Shown here: positions 11,574 to 23,243 of the stretch, piece after piece
Numbering within the stretch: position 1 is the stretch's first letter
How the letters are laid out: each line of letters opens with the position of its first letter
Assembly (NCBI RefSeq): GCF_901000735.1
Contig: NC_081547.1
Span: forward strand, 9,158,193 to 9,222,192
Length of the DNA: 64,000 nt
Reading direction: 5' to 3'
Source of the DNA: Corylus avellana
Lineage: Eukaryota; Streptophyta; Magnoliopsida; Fagales; Betulaceae
Program-made: the position numbers and the translations under genes
The notes under the pieces: generated by a model
What the model was told of the DNA's origin: nothing
What the model saw: only the letters and a program-made list of their open reading frames with translations
Databases searched by the model: none

Positions 11574-11614
<41 letters not shown>

Positions 11615-11829
11615 ACTTGCATGCACTAGCGTTTACGCATTTCTTCCTTTGCCTTGCCCTAGAGGCCTTCATTTTGAAACAAAACAAAAGTTTTCTCCTT
11701 CTTCTTGAACTAAAATTATGAACTTTTGCTTCTTCTCCACATCTTCGTTTAATTATATATAAACTTTTCCTTAATTTCCGACAAAATGACAAATTAGAAA
11801 ATGATCAAAACAAGTGGGAAAATTACTTG

Positions 11830-11866
<37 letters not shown>

Positions 11867-12011
11867 GAGTTCTTTAATCAAATATCTTGCATCTTTAAAA
11901 AATTGCCCAAATACTTTTGGAGACAATAACGGACAATTTGGTTAAGTATTTGGTATTTTTCAGGAAAATACAAGTTTGTTTTTAGCTTCAGCAAAAACAC
12001 TATCTTCATTC
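11040..12011. other. Intergenic stretch with AT microsatellites
   Basis: Contains an A run (11070-11099), a (TA)n run at about 11578-11612 and another at about 11836-11861. No gene was found. Confidence 0.7.
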
Positions 12012-12023
12012 AAGACAGATTGA

Positions 12024-12310
12024 CCACAAGGGTGGTAGTTGAGTTGGTAGAAGAATTCCTTTCATCCTAGTGGTCGCGTGTTCGAATCCGCTTGCGGTAG
12101 TAGATGCGTGAACCAGATGCTACTTTGAAGAGGCTCTACTGGCTCACACCTTTGTGGGGTTGTGGTGACAGGCTCGCCTTCCCAGGCAGTAGCTATGGCT
12201 CAAACCGGACATTCCACAGCGGATGGAAACCCCGATGGTAACGCCCAAGAGGAGAAACTACACTGGTCGCCCCTTCCCACCTTTTTAATTAGAAAAAAAA
12301 AAAAAAAAAA
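12024..12310 (+). mobile_element. SINE (tRNA-related) with perfect 12-bp TSD
   Basis: The element is bounded by AAGACAGATTGA at 12012-12023 and 12311-12322, a perfect target-site duplication. The head contains an RNA polymerase III A-box-like segment (GGTAGTTGAGTTGGTAG) and a B-box-like segment (GTGTTCGAATCC), as in tRNA-derived SINEs. A GC-richer body of about 200 bp and a tail of about 19 A follow. The length, 287 bp, is typical of plant SINEs. The intact duplication suggests a fairly recent insertion. Confidence 0.88.
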
Positions 12311-12322
12311 AAGACAGATTGA

Positions 12323-13183
12323 ATATGCACATTTGCCGCCCGTCCCGCTACGTCCTCCATTTACATTATTATTGAGAACCAATTTGGGTTACTATTTAAC
12401 AAGTTGGCATTCAAGCAATTAATTATATTTATAAGTAAATATGAGATATAAAATATTCCATCCTAGCTCTCTTGAATTTACGTAAAACTACATGGATTAT
12501 TATAAGCTATGAGTTCGAGAATTTTAGAGTACAAAAAGGCTCAATTGGGTTCTTATCATAATTAACAAAACTAAATGCACTTCAGGTAATTTGTTTCATA
12601 TTATTTCGATAGTATTTTTTTTTATTATTATTATTCAAATGAGGAAATTAGGGCTGCAAAGGGGGGCCAGGATATTATTTCGATAGTATTAGTTGCAAAT
12701 TTATCTGTTTCTGTGATGGATTGGACTGCATTAAGTACATGCATGCTTATATGAAACATAAGAGGCCAGGTTAAGTAGTTTTTAGATATAAAACAAAAGT
12801 CAACGTGTTTTTAATAAAATTTAAGAATAATTATATTTAATATACTTCTCATACAAGTGGACGAAATGGTAGTAAATCTATTTGAAGCATCACTTTTTTT
12901 TTACGAATACCGATTGTTACTGTCACGTCATCTAATTGTATATAGTAGTTAAATAAAAATTTACTAATTAAATAATATTAATCAAAATTCAAATACCATA
13001 AAGTAGTTTCAATCTAGCTAGTCAAATAAGATTGTGTCCCTCCAAAGGAAGAGAAATGTTCAAAATTTTAGGCTCGAGAAGCAAGGTTTTGGAGTGAGGA
13101 GGCAACATATACACTCCTTAATTATTTAGTTTAATATCCATTATTTCTTTACTAAAACTGTATAAAAAAATATAAAATAAAAA
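12323..13183. other. Intergenic stretch up to gap, no gene seen
   Basis: AT-rich sequence with short low-complexity runs. I see no coding frame, RNA gene or bounded element. Contig 2 ends here. Confidence 0.6.
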
Positions 13184-13283
13184 NNNNNNNNNNNNNNNNN
13201 NNNNNNNNNNNNNNNNNNNNNNNNNNNNNNNNNNNNNNNNNNNNNNNNNNNNNNNNNNNNNNNNNNNNNNNNNNNNNNNNNNN
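13184..13283. other. Assembly gap, 100 N
   Basis: A run of exactly 100 N. Contig 3 begins immediately after it, inside an exon of the PLD copy. Confidence 0.98.
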
Positions 13284-13768
13284 TGCAGGCTGGTCTTTCA
13301 ATCCTAAGCTGGTGCTGGTAAATATTGAAAACCCATCTACTTTTTCTTATTTTCAGGGAATTGAAAACCCCTCCCAATGTTTAAGCACTTTTGTAATTTA
13401 CTCCTAAAAGTTTAAAAATTTGCGATAACAAGTTCTTATGTTTATAATTTTGCAATATTACCCCTTCGTTAGGATTGTTTTGTTAAATTCTAATAGAGGA
13501 TGCTAAAATATCAAAAATACGCTTGTTTAATATATATATATATTATTTGCAATATTGCCTACCTGACCGTCGTGAATTTTGCTTCTTTTTTTTTTTTAAA
13601 AAAATGTAATTATTTAAGATAATTTTATATTTTTATAATTGTATAGGGGCATAAGGGACATTTTACACGTTTATAGCCCGGGTGTAATTAAAAGGAGAAA
13701 TGATATTTAGTAGACTATCATGTGACTGTTATACAATTATGATTATGTGCCCATGAATATCAACTATT

Positions 13769-13801
<33 letters not shown>

Positions 13802-16702
13802 TCTTTGTTAATCTAAATGTTGATTTTAACTGACACATCATCATAATTGTGTGGTAGTCGTATGAGAGTCTACTAAAATAGCTAAAATATGATAACTCGA
13901 CATTGTAAATTTTTAAACTTTGAGAGTATGATTACAAAAACAATTTAAGGCGGTATACCCCAAATTTTCCCTATAGGAGGCTAGCTAACATGCTTTTAAG
14001 CAGGTGCGGGATTCAGAAACTGAAATTCCACATGCAAGAGGAGTAAAGCTTGGTGAATTGTTGAAGCAGAAAGCAGAGGAAGGTGTAGCAGTAAGAATTA
14101 TGGTTTGGGACGATGAAACATCCCTTCCAGTTATCAAGAACGAAGGACTAATGAGAACCCATGACGAAGATGCTTTTGCCTACTTCTCACACACCAAAGT
14201 AGTATGCAAATTGAGCCGGAGATCGCACCCCAAATCCCCGCCAATCTTCTCCCACCATCAGAAAACCATAACCGTTGACACCCGCTCAAACATTAGCCCC
14301 AGCAAAAGAGAAATCACGAGCTTTGTTGGCGGATTAGATCTCTGCGATGGCCGCTACGACACAGAAAAACATTCCGTGTTTCACGCGCTCAAAACAGAAT
14401 CACATTGCCATGATTTCTACCAGACAAGTATTGCCGGAGCGAGCCTCGACAGAGGCGGGCCAAGGGAGCCATGGCATGATGCTCACGCCTGCATCACCGG
14501 CGAGGCGGCTTGGGATGTTTTGACAAATTTCGAGCAACGATGGAGAAAGCAATTTGACCCTTCTTTGCTAGTCCCCACATCCACCTTATCAAATCTTCTC
14601 AGCAGTATTTCCTCCGAGAGGAATTGGAAAGTTCAAGTATTTCGATCAATCGACCATTTGTCGGTTACCCAAATGTTCAAAAAGTTGACCGTTGAGCAGA
14701 GCATCCATGAAGCCTATGTAGAAGCAATAAGGCGAGCAGAGAGGTTTATATACATTGAGAACCAATATTTCATTGGTGGGTGTCGCTTGTGGGACAAGGA
14801 TCAACATTGTGGGTGCAGAAATTTGATCCCCATTGAGATTGCTCTCAAGGTGGTGAACAAGATCAAAGCGAAGGAGAGGTTTGCAGTTTATATTGTGATG
14901 CCAATGTGGCCAGAAGGGGCGCCGGAGAGTGAAGTTGTTCATGATATTCTGCATTGGACAAGAGAAACAATGTCGATGATGTACAAGTTGATCGCAGAAG
15001 CAATAAAAGAAAGTGGAGAGCCGGGGCACCCCAGAGACTACTTGAATTTCTTCTGCCTGGCAAATAGAGAAGAGGAGGGTAAAGAGGAGTTTCATCCTCC
15101 ACATTCTCCTCACCTTCATCCTCCACATTCTCCTCACCCGGGGACACAATATTGGAACGCTCAAAAGCATAGGAGGTTCATGGTTTATGTGCACTCCAAG
15201 ATCATGATAGGTATGGCTATCAATCTTCTTTCTCCGTACATAATCAATATTATATTATTGTATATAACAAATTACATCATCTCCAAAAACTGGATTAGGA
15301 TCTTCTACAATTTTAAAGAAATAGTAGATTCTTAAATTACGCAATTTTGGTCGTTTTTAAGCATCGAAATACTTGAAAATGTCACCTATTAAAAATGTGA
15401 TATATTCAAATTGAGAATTGAGTATATTTTCTTTAGGTTTTTGCTTTTTATGTTGTAAAAAAACTTTAACCCAAAATTTGTCTTTTGATCTTATCAAGAA
15501 TGAACGTCTATATTAAAGTGAAGATGAACATTTTTGGGAGGTAATTGTTTTTTGGTTATCTCAATAATATGCCACATTTTTAATGGGTAACATTTTTCAA
15601 ATGTTTCGTTGTCTAAAAACGGCTTAAATTACATTATTTGAGAATCTACAATTTTTTTTTAAAAATTGCTGGAGATCTAATCCCCAAAAACTATGGATCA
15701 GGCACAAGGAGTCTAATTAGAAAGAGATAGGGACGGAATTCGTGCAATAGCACAATCTTATTGCATTATAATAGAGTACGTAATTCTATATGTGAAAGCT
15801 CTCTACTTGTTTGAACAAGTATTCAGACAGTCAGAACGTACAAGTGAGACTCAAATGTTCTACCCCATTTCAGTGTCGTAGGACAATTCTGTTGCTGCCA
15901 TGGGATGAAGCTTTCATTAGCTTGTATTCGAAATATTAGAAATAGAAACCCTACTTACCGGTGGCGGAATCACTAAGGGGGGGTGGAGCTTCCGTCCCCC
16001 AAGCGGCAAAATGTTTCCTAATTTTTTTAAAAATACTTCTATAATTATTTTTTAAATCAAAATTTTACCCTCCTTAATTTTTTTTTTTTTTAGTTATTTC
16101 TAGATTGGTATTTGTATTGAATAATTTGAGAATTATACAAGTGTTCTTTGTTTGTGAAGGTCACATACATATATTTGATTGTGTACATAAAAAGCCGCAA
16201 AATGGCAAACATATAATTAATGACAAATAATGTATTTGTTGACTTTTGCTCTATTTATGTTTCAGTGGACGACCTATACATTCTGATAGGATCTGCAAAC
16301 GTGAATCAACGATCCATGGATGGCCAACGCGACACCGAGATTGCAATAGGATGCTACCAGTCCAAAAACGGCGATGACAAGATGAGCGGCGGTGATATTC
16401 ACGCCTACCGTATGTCACTGTGGTTCGAGCACACCGGAGGCGCCGAGGATTTGTTCCGATCGGAGCCCCAAAGCCTGGAATGTGTGCAGAAGATGCGCTC
16501 CATCGGAGATCAAATGTGGCGGATTTACAGCGGTGAACAAGTGGTGGACATGGAAGGTGTGCACCTGGTGACGTACCCTGTGTATGTAAGACAAGACGGT
16601 TGTGTGGAGGATTTGGGAGACAATGAGGGTAATTTTCCCGACACGACAACTCCGGTGAAGGGCCGAAGATCATTATTGCTGCCACCTGTTTTTACTACAT
16701 AA
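13284..16702 (+). pseudogene. Phospholipase D (alpha4/epsilon-type), second copy, 5'-truncated by gap
   Basis: This copy corresponds base for base to 49941-53353. Exons seen are the tail of exon 2 (13284-13317), exon 3 (14004-15210) and exon 4 (16266-16702). Introns are 13318-14003 and 15211-16265. The first ~201 codons, including start and C2 domain, are absent because the contig begins mid-exon. Both HKD motifs are intact (HQKTITVD in exon 3; HSKIMI joined to VDD across the exon 3/4 junction), and no stop or frameshift appears. Relative to the full copy it carries one extra 24-bp unit in exon 3 (HPPHSPHL) and a few coding changes in exon 4 (RIYSGEQ for RIYIGEQ, TTTPVKG for TTIPVKG). It may be an allelic haplotig or a real paralogue; it is truncated only by the assembly. 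Confidence 0.85.
15072..15140 (+). repeat. 24-bp in-frame tandem repeat in PLD exon 3 (two units)
   Basis: TTCATCCTCCACATTCTCCT plus CACC occurs twice in succession here and once in the full PLD copy (near 51747-51771). The extra unit adds eight residues to a His/Pro-rich loop just upstream of the second HKD motif. Confidence 0.85.
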
Positions 16703-17229
16703 TTACACGTATACTCAGAATTCAATCTCTTAGAAATTCATTGTTCAAATTTAGCCTATTCTTAACCATATATTGATGTAAATATTATTGAACGATCAGT
16801 AATTTTTACATGTATTTTTTATTTTTCTATTATAACTTGTACATCTTATCGATTGTAATGAATATATATTAAGTTTGCAAAGCGATGAGGAAAAAAGAAA
16901 GAAAGAAAGAAAGTAACCTATTAATTCAAAAAGAAAGAAAGAAAGTAACCTATTAATTCAAAATCAAAAAATATATATTGGCGACTTTGTGTAGAGCAAG
17001 CAAATCATGTGTTTATAGTGAATAATTTTATTTAATAGATTCTATAATTACTATACAACTTAATGACGTGGTAGTAATAATTAGTCTTAAATTAAAAAAT
17101 GACCGATTTTTACTATCACATCATCATAGTTAAGATGAATAATGCTATAAACTTTACAAAATTGGCACAAATTTTCCCATTATAGGGTCTTTTTTATTTA
17201 AGCATTTTTATTCATCCACGTCTCCATCT
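16703..17229 (+). other. 3' flank of PLD copy, matches 53354-53978
   Basis: The 3' flank follows the full copy closely to about 16890. After that this copy has a duplicated GAAAGAAAGAAAGTAACC unit (about 16891-16960) and lacks about 130 bp present at 53717-53850. The match continues to the last bases before the gap (CATCCACGTCTCCATCT versus TATCCATGTCTCCGTCT). All of contig 3 is thus represented in contig 4. Confidence 0.8.
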
Positions 17230-17329
17230 NNNNNNNNNNNNNNNNNNNNNNNNNNNNNNNNNNNNNNNNNNNNNNNNNNNNNNNNNNNNNNNNNNNNNNN
17301 NNNNNNNNNNNNNNNNNNNNNNNNNNNNN
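17230..17329. other. Assembly gap, 100 N
   Basis: A run of exactly 100 N between contig 3 and contig 4. Confidence 0.98.
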
Positions 17330-17442
17330 TTTTTTTTTTTTTAGTTTGAAATACATGGGGAATTGGCGGACCCACCAAAGAAAGGGCCATGGGGTGTGAC
17401 CACCCCTATACAGCAAAAGATGGTGTGGCCAACCACCCCTTA

Positions 17443-18457
17443 TTTTTTTATTTTTTTTATATTTTTTGTTAATATGAAATAATATTTTATTATTATTTTT
17501 TGTTAGTGGGACATGTGTTTCATTTGTGATTCTAGGATTTCTAAGAATAAATCCTAACCATGAACTGAATATTCTCCAGTCCATACAAACTTCTGTTCCA
17601 ATTTTATAACATACAAACTTCTGTATTTATTTAAACAGTTAAATAAAACCGATGGTTCAAATTTTAAAATATAGAATCTTATATTTAAAAAAGTATGAAA
17701 GAATCTCGATCCAAGAAAATAGGACAAAGTCATGGCGGATGACGGCTGCCAAATTGAAGCAGCCAAGCATCAGACCTTTTGATTTTTTTTATAAAAAAAA
17801 ATTGAAAAAGAGAGATATTAAAGGGGAATCCAAATTTGAGGTATTAGCACCAAATTTGAGGTATTATCACCAAATTTGAGGCATTAACTCCAAATTTAGG
17901 ATGATCGAATCCTTTTTTGGTGATACCATCCCTAAATGGCTAACCTTTCACCCCTAGGTTTTAGTTTTGAATAAAAAAAAATAGTTTTGAGGCATCAAAA
18001 ACTAATTAACTTATATAAATTTAACTAACAAAAAAAAAATAACAATTTTTTTTTTTTTTTTTTTTTAATATATGTTAGACACTAAGGCAAAATTTTGGCA
18101 ACCCCATAAGCGAGGACTCATATGGCGGATGATGGGGAAGTGAACAAACGAAGAGATGGCGGGTGCTAATTGCCTAATTGTGATAATGGAAAGCTCCGCT
18201 CGTAGGGGAGTGAAAATAACGATTACGGTTAGCGGTTAGTGGCTAAAACCGCTAACCGCAACCGCCTAGGCGGTTAGTAAAATTTACTAACCGCCTCCGC
18301 TAACCGGGTAGCGGTTAACCGCCCGGTTAGCGGTTAACCGCTTTGGAATAACCGCTTTTTTTCTAACCGCTTTTTTTGGGCTTTTTTCTTTGGACCGATT
18401 TTGGACCGGGTTTGGGCCGGTTTTGGGCTCACTTTAAACATTTTTTTTTCTCATTTT
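17443..18457 (+). repeat. Repeat of contig 1 end (7889-8883)
   Basis: Starts at the same TTATTTTTTTATTTT region and follows contig 1 through the three-fold CCAAATTTGAGG run and into the hAT-like MITE, up to the point where contig 1 stops (CACTTTAAACATTTTTTTTT). Differences cluster at about 18070-18210. The sequence before 17443 is a diverged GGTGG/CCACC repeat. Confidence 0.85.
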
Positions 18458-18944
18458 AAACATTTTTTTTTTCCCTTTCCATGGCCATTTTAGCATTAAA
18501 AATTGCTATATACCAAAATCTTGTTGGCCACCTTCTACAAATCTACACATCATATAATATACAAATAAAATTACAACAAAATCATCACTTTACTTGTAGT
18601 CTTATACATAAACTCAAACAAGTTCATAAACTCCCAAACAAGGTCATAAACTCACAAGCAACCAAAAAAATCAACATGGTTGAACTTAAAGCGCCCATTT
18701 CAATCAACCAAAAAATGTTCATAAACTCATGACTTATTGTTATTTATTATATATATATTATATTTAAAAAAAAGCGGTTAGCGGGTAGCGGTTAATAGTT
18801 AGCGGATTTCCAAAACCCACTAACCACTTAGGCGGTTAGCGGTTTTTACTAACCGCTTTCAAAGCGGTTAGGCGGTTATCAGTTAACGGTTATAGCGGTT
18901 AGCGGTTAGGGGTTGCGGTTAAGCGGTTTTAAATTTCACCCTTA
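18203..18944. mobile_element. hAT-like MITE, 742 bp, GCGGTTA-rich ends
   Basis: The termini are TAGGGG(A)GTGAAA and TTTCACCCTTA, an inverted repeat of about 11 bp. The right end is followed by AAAACAAG (18945-18952), identical to the 8 bp preceding the left terminus in contig 1. An 8-bp target duplication is typical of hAT elements. Within ~180 bp of each end, GCGGTTA and its complement occur many times in both orientations. No transposase is encoded; the middle (18480-18760) is AT-rich. In this copy the left flank (GCTCCGCTCG) does not match the 8-bp word. Confidence 0.75.
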
Positions 18945-18952
18945 AAAACAAG

Positions 18953-21206
18953 GGCGCATCGCGGGTCAAGTTTATTTGTCTCTATTTGACCCCCCTGACA
19001 TAGTGGGTATTGACTCCTATGCTTTTGTATTTGGTTGCTTCTTTTATTTCATTCACAAAACTACATTATTATTATTATCCACGGCTCCCATGTTCTTGCA
19101 GAAGAGCATTAATAGCAGTTCTCTTACTTAACAAAAAATTTAAAAAAAAATTAAGAAATTAAGTTATTTTTTCCTTTTTTTATTTAAATAAATTTGACAA
19201 TAACTTCTTTTATTTTATTTTTTCCTATGCCATATAAATATTGTTTCAAATGAATGATAGGAAAAAGAGAAGAAAAAAAAATCCATTTAAATAATCATTC
19301 AAACAAATGATAGGAGAAACAAAGAGGAAAAATAAAAAAAGAGGAAGCATTTTTTTAGTATTAAAATAATGGTAAGGAAAGTAAAAGTACTATATACCCT
19401 AGATTTAGGATAGCATCACTTTTGATTCTCTTGAGTTTCCATTGATTTAAAAAACATTAAGAAAATAAGATTTACAAGAATGTTATTAGTGTTCTGTTTC
19501 TATTTGAGCAGGAGAATGATCAATATGAAGGGTAATGTGAAGGGTGACTCTTCTTGTTTGGTTGCTTTCCGTTCAAGTATATATGAGTTGAAACTTATCG
19601 AAATATAGACTTGTCATTGAATGAGTAAGAGCGTGGGAAGTGGGGTTTTTTTTAAAATAAAAAATAAATGAGTGAGAGTGGAGTTTTTTTTTTTTTTTTT
19701 TTTTGATAAGGAGAGTGGAGTTATGAAAACAGTCACAACAACAAAGTGGCTGGTATGAATAATTGGAACAAAATTAGTAATTAATGTAAATGTGACGTTT
19801 CCTTACATTAATTACTAAAACTTTTAGTATAATTGTCTTTCCATGTGTCAAGATTTTATTGGCATTCTCAATATATTTTTTTTTTACCCATAAAGTACGT
19901 ACATTAACTAAAGTTGGGATGATTGTAGGATACTTTTGTTGTTTTTGAATTTTCATTATATTAACTTGGAACTTCTTTGTACATTTCTTTTATTGCAATG
20001 AAATCTTTATCTTGGATAGAAATGTCAATCAACTCGGCTAGTTTATAAATCTGTTAAACATACAAGAAGTAAATGCTTTTTTAATAATTTTACTAAAAAA
20101 ATTACATGTTTGTTACATGTTAATTAAAAAGACATGTGTTTCTCGTATGGTAAAAGACACACGATAATTTTATATGCTAAATTAGAAAACTTTCCTCCGA
20201 CCCATGTTATAAGAGAGAGAAACTTGCTGATAGAGAGAGAGAAATGCTATACTTTTCAAAAAAAATAATATAAAATTTGCTACCCAAATGATGTGTCATC
20301 TTGATATGTTGCACGGCATTTGTGAGGACGTGTTGGATCCAATTTGGGCTTAGAACCTGGCCCAAAAACTAAGGAATTTGGTTATCTTAGTCCTAAGTTT
20401 ATGCTAAAGTGTTGGTGGGTGGGGAATAGACGAAAGTTGTTGCTTTTCCCTCCTTGGGCTGTACAATATGGGCTGAGCCCAAAGGTTTCAATACTAGTTG
20501 AGGCCCATGAAAATATAACATACAAAACCAACAAGCTAGAAAGAATCCAGGATTAAGAGTTGCACATAATCAAAGTCTCCCAACAAATAATAATCAATTA
20601 AAGGCTAAAGTCTACCCTTCCAATTTGTAATTATGATCCTAAATCTGCAAACCAACTTCCAATAATAACTAAATAAATAAGGTGTGTTTGAACAAAACAT
20701 AATGATTTTGTCTCTACTAGACTCACAAACATTACCTCAAATTGGCATTATTACGTTGTCATTTATCTGTCTATTTATTTATTTGTCTGTCTTGCTCAAT
20801 CATATAAGCGAAAAAGAAAATTTTAAAAAAAAAACTTATATATTTAGGTGCATATGTACATAAAAGAATAACTCTATTTTTGTAAAAGGAATGGATAATA
20901 CCATTGCGCCTATATGCTTAATTAGATAGGGTGGCCAACCACTTTTATTTATTTATAATTTATATTTTTATAATTCTTCAGATTAGGCAAACTACATAAT
21001 GGTACGATAAATGGTGGCATGTATGTTTGGATGGACTAGAATTGGATCAAGTGGCTTCCATCCAAAGTATTATGATGAGGAAATGATAATCATGGGGAAT
21101 TCTTGTCTTTGGACTGTCCATATTCGTTTTTTTTTTTTTTTTTTCATGGAAAAGATCTTTTGCTTTTTATATTATTAATACATGATAGTACTATAGTACT
21201 AGTGAA
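18953..21206. other. Intergenic stretch, no gene seen
   Basis: AT-rich with T runs near 19685-19704 and 21127-21144, and a small palindrome TAATTAATGTAA...TTACATTAATTA near 19780-19813. Short frames present (for example 20344-20556) have no recognisable domain and are probably chance. Confidence 0.6.
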
Positions 21207-21788
21207 TAGGGGTGTTAAACAAGCAAGCTATTGAGCTCGAGATCGGCTCATATAAGCTCGGTTTGTACTCGACTCAATTATTAAATTAGACATTTCGTGA
21301 ACATAAATATTGGTTCGAATATTAAACGAAGCAAGCTCGGCTTGACTCGGTTAAGATCATGAGCAGCTCGTATAAGGCTCGAATTAGTAGTTGTTCACAT
21401 AATTGTACATATTAATATTAAATATAGATGATTTTTTTTTCCTAATAGGATCATTGTATTATAAAATGATGCATATCATCTCTCTTCGAAAGTAAGTGTT
21501 TTGATGTCTTAACTCAGGCTCCATACTTAGCTAGTCAGGCTAAGCAAATGCTCATATGCAAGCTGACTTCTTGAGCCGTTTAAAAGTACTTGAAGTTTAA
21601 ATTTATAATAAAAAAAAATAAATTAAATATAAGAGCCAGCTCTCAGCTCAACTTATTATAAGCTTGAGCTCGGGCTCAATTTTTTGGCTCGTCCTTAAGC
21701 TCGGCTCGAACTCGAGCCCGAGTAAAATTTAAACGAGCTGAGCCCAAATAAGGAAAACTCACTCAAACTCGGCTCATTTACACCCTTG
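21207..21788. mobile_element. hAT-like MITE candidate rich in AGCTCG words
   Basis: The left end TAGGGGTGTTAAAC and right end GGCTCATTTACACCCTTG are compatible with an inverted terminal repeat of the GGGGTGT/ACACCC type. AGCTCGGCTC-like words recur in both orientations, giving a fold-back character. No transposase. I could not read an exact 8-bp target duplication, so this is a candidate only. Confidence 0.5.
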
Positions 21789-22857
21789 TGAACTGTTTAT
21801 GAAACAATTTATTTATTTTGTTTTTTAACCTACTCGGAGAAAAAATAAAAAACAAGAAACAGGGTAGTTACTTTGAGCCTACACATAAGGGAGAGTATTA
21901 AAGTATTAATTATATAATTAAATTAATCTTTTTTTATAAGTTTAAGCTTTTAGGATAAATGGTGATTTGATACTAAGAGCATGTTTGAGATTGCGTTTGA
22001 AAAATAGAGTTTTTAAGTCAAAAAGAGTTTTTGGGCAAAAACTTCATTTTTCAAGCTTTTGTCAAGTTGTTTTTTTGATAATTTTTAGGCTTTTTAGACC
22101 CTTAAAAACGCTTTTAATTAATTTTACCAAATGAGTACTTTTTTTTTTTTTTTTTTTTCAAACGAATTTTTTTAGTGTTAAAAGCATTTTTAAACCCCTC
22201 AAACGCAATCTTAAACATGCCCTAAATCATGAGTTCAAACTTTAACAACTACATTAAAGTTGGCTTTCAAAAAATCAGGCTGACAAACCTTCCTAAATTA
22301 TCTTTAAAAGAATAATTCTCTTAGGCACGGTTCGAAGGTCTTTTAACCGCCGAAATGGCTAGATGATTTAGCTTTCTACTTTACTAGTTTTTGTATTTAT
22401 ATTTTATTTATCTAGATTCGGACTCTTGCAAGCAAATTTCGATTCCACCCTTGCTCCCAAAGCTATTTCATGGGACTTTAACTGTCAAATTAATCTTCTA
22501 AATCAAGGAAAACAAGTCTACTTGGACAGCATACTAGTGTTATATGTGTCGAGAATGAGCAGATTCCCATAAAAGAGGCAACATCAAGTTAAATCCTAGA
22601 ACATGTGAAAAGATAAAATTGTGAATGAAATCATCTTCATCAGCAGCATTGCTTTCACAATCATTAGTAGAGGATACCCTAATAGGCATGTGTTACCTTG
22701 GTCACACTCAAATAAAATAGATTTCTCCGACCTATCAATTTTATTTAAAAAAAAAAAAACAAGAAGAAGAGTGGAGACGCCGCCAACGACCTTGAAACGA
22801 CAACCACATTCCATGGTCCAATGCAAAAACATGTCATAATCAATTAAATTAAATTAA

Positions 22858-23234
22858 GGGGAAACTTCACTAAGGACCCCCAAACTTTCACCCGTTTTGA
22901 AATACCCTCTCTGAACTTCAAAATCTCTCAATTTAGTCCCCTGAACTTTCAATTGCTTTCCATTTGGACCCCTCCGTCAGATTTTAAACGTCACATGACG
23001 TTTATACCCCTGATTTTGTATAAAATTCCAACTTCTAAAACGTTTTTTTATTTTTAAAAAAACATAAATCAGGGATATTTTGGTCTTTTTTTGAATTTGT
23101 AACGGCTAAAATTAACGGAAGGGTCCAAATTGAGAGCAATTGAAAGTTCAGGGGATCAAATTGAGAGATTTTGAAGTTCAAGGGGGGTATTTCAAAACGG
23201 GTAAAAATTTGGAGGTCCTTAGTGAAGTTTCTCC
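22858..23234. mobile_element. Mutator-type fold-back MITE, 9-bp TSD TTAAATTAA
   Basis: The left arm GGGGAAACTTCACTAAGGACC and the right arm, ending GGTCCTTAGTGAAGTTTCTCC, are inverted copies, and the homology extends through most of the element. The flanks TTAAATTAA (22849-22857 and 23235-23243) form a perfect 9-bp target duplication, the size made by Mutator-like transposases. Non-coding, 377 bp. It shares its terminal sequence with the 917-bp element at 26151-27067. Confidence 0.85.
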
Positions 23235-23243
23235 TTAAATTAA

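Noticed and set aside
14646..15194. Open frame of 182 codons on the minus strand (also 51303-51827)
   Set aside because: Antisense shadow of the conserved PLD exon 3.
16251..16685. Open frame of 144 codons on the minus strand (also 52902-53336)
   Set aside because: Antisense shadow of PLD exon 4.
17198..17584. Open frame spanning the N gap
   Set aside because: It reads through 100 N and is an artefact of the placeholder.
20344..20556. 70-codon plus-strand frame
   Set aside because: No domain and no neighbouring exons; probably chance.
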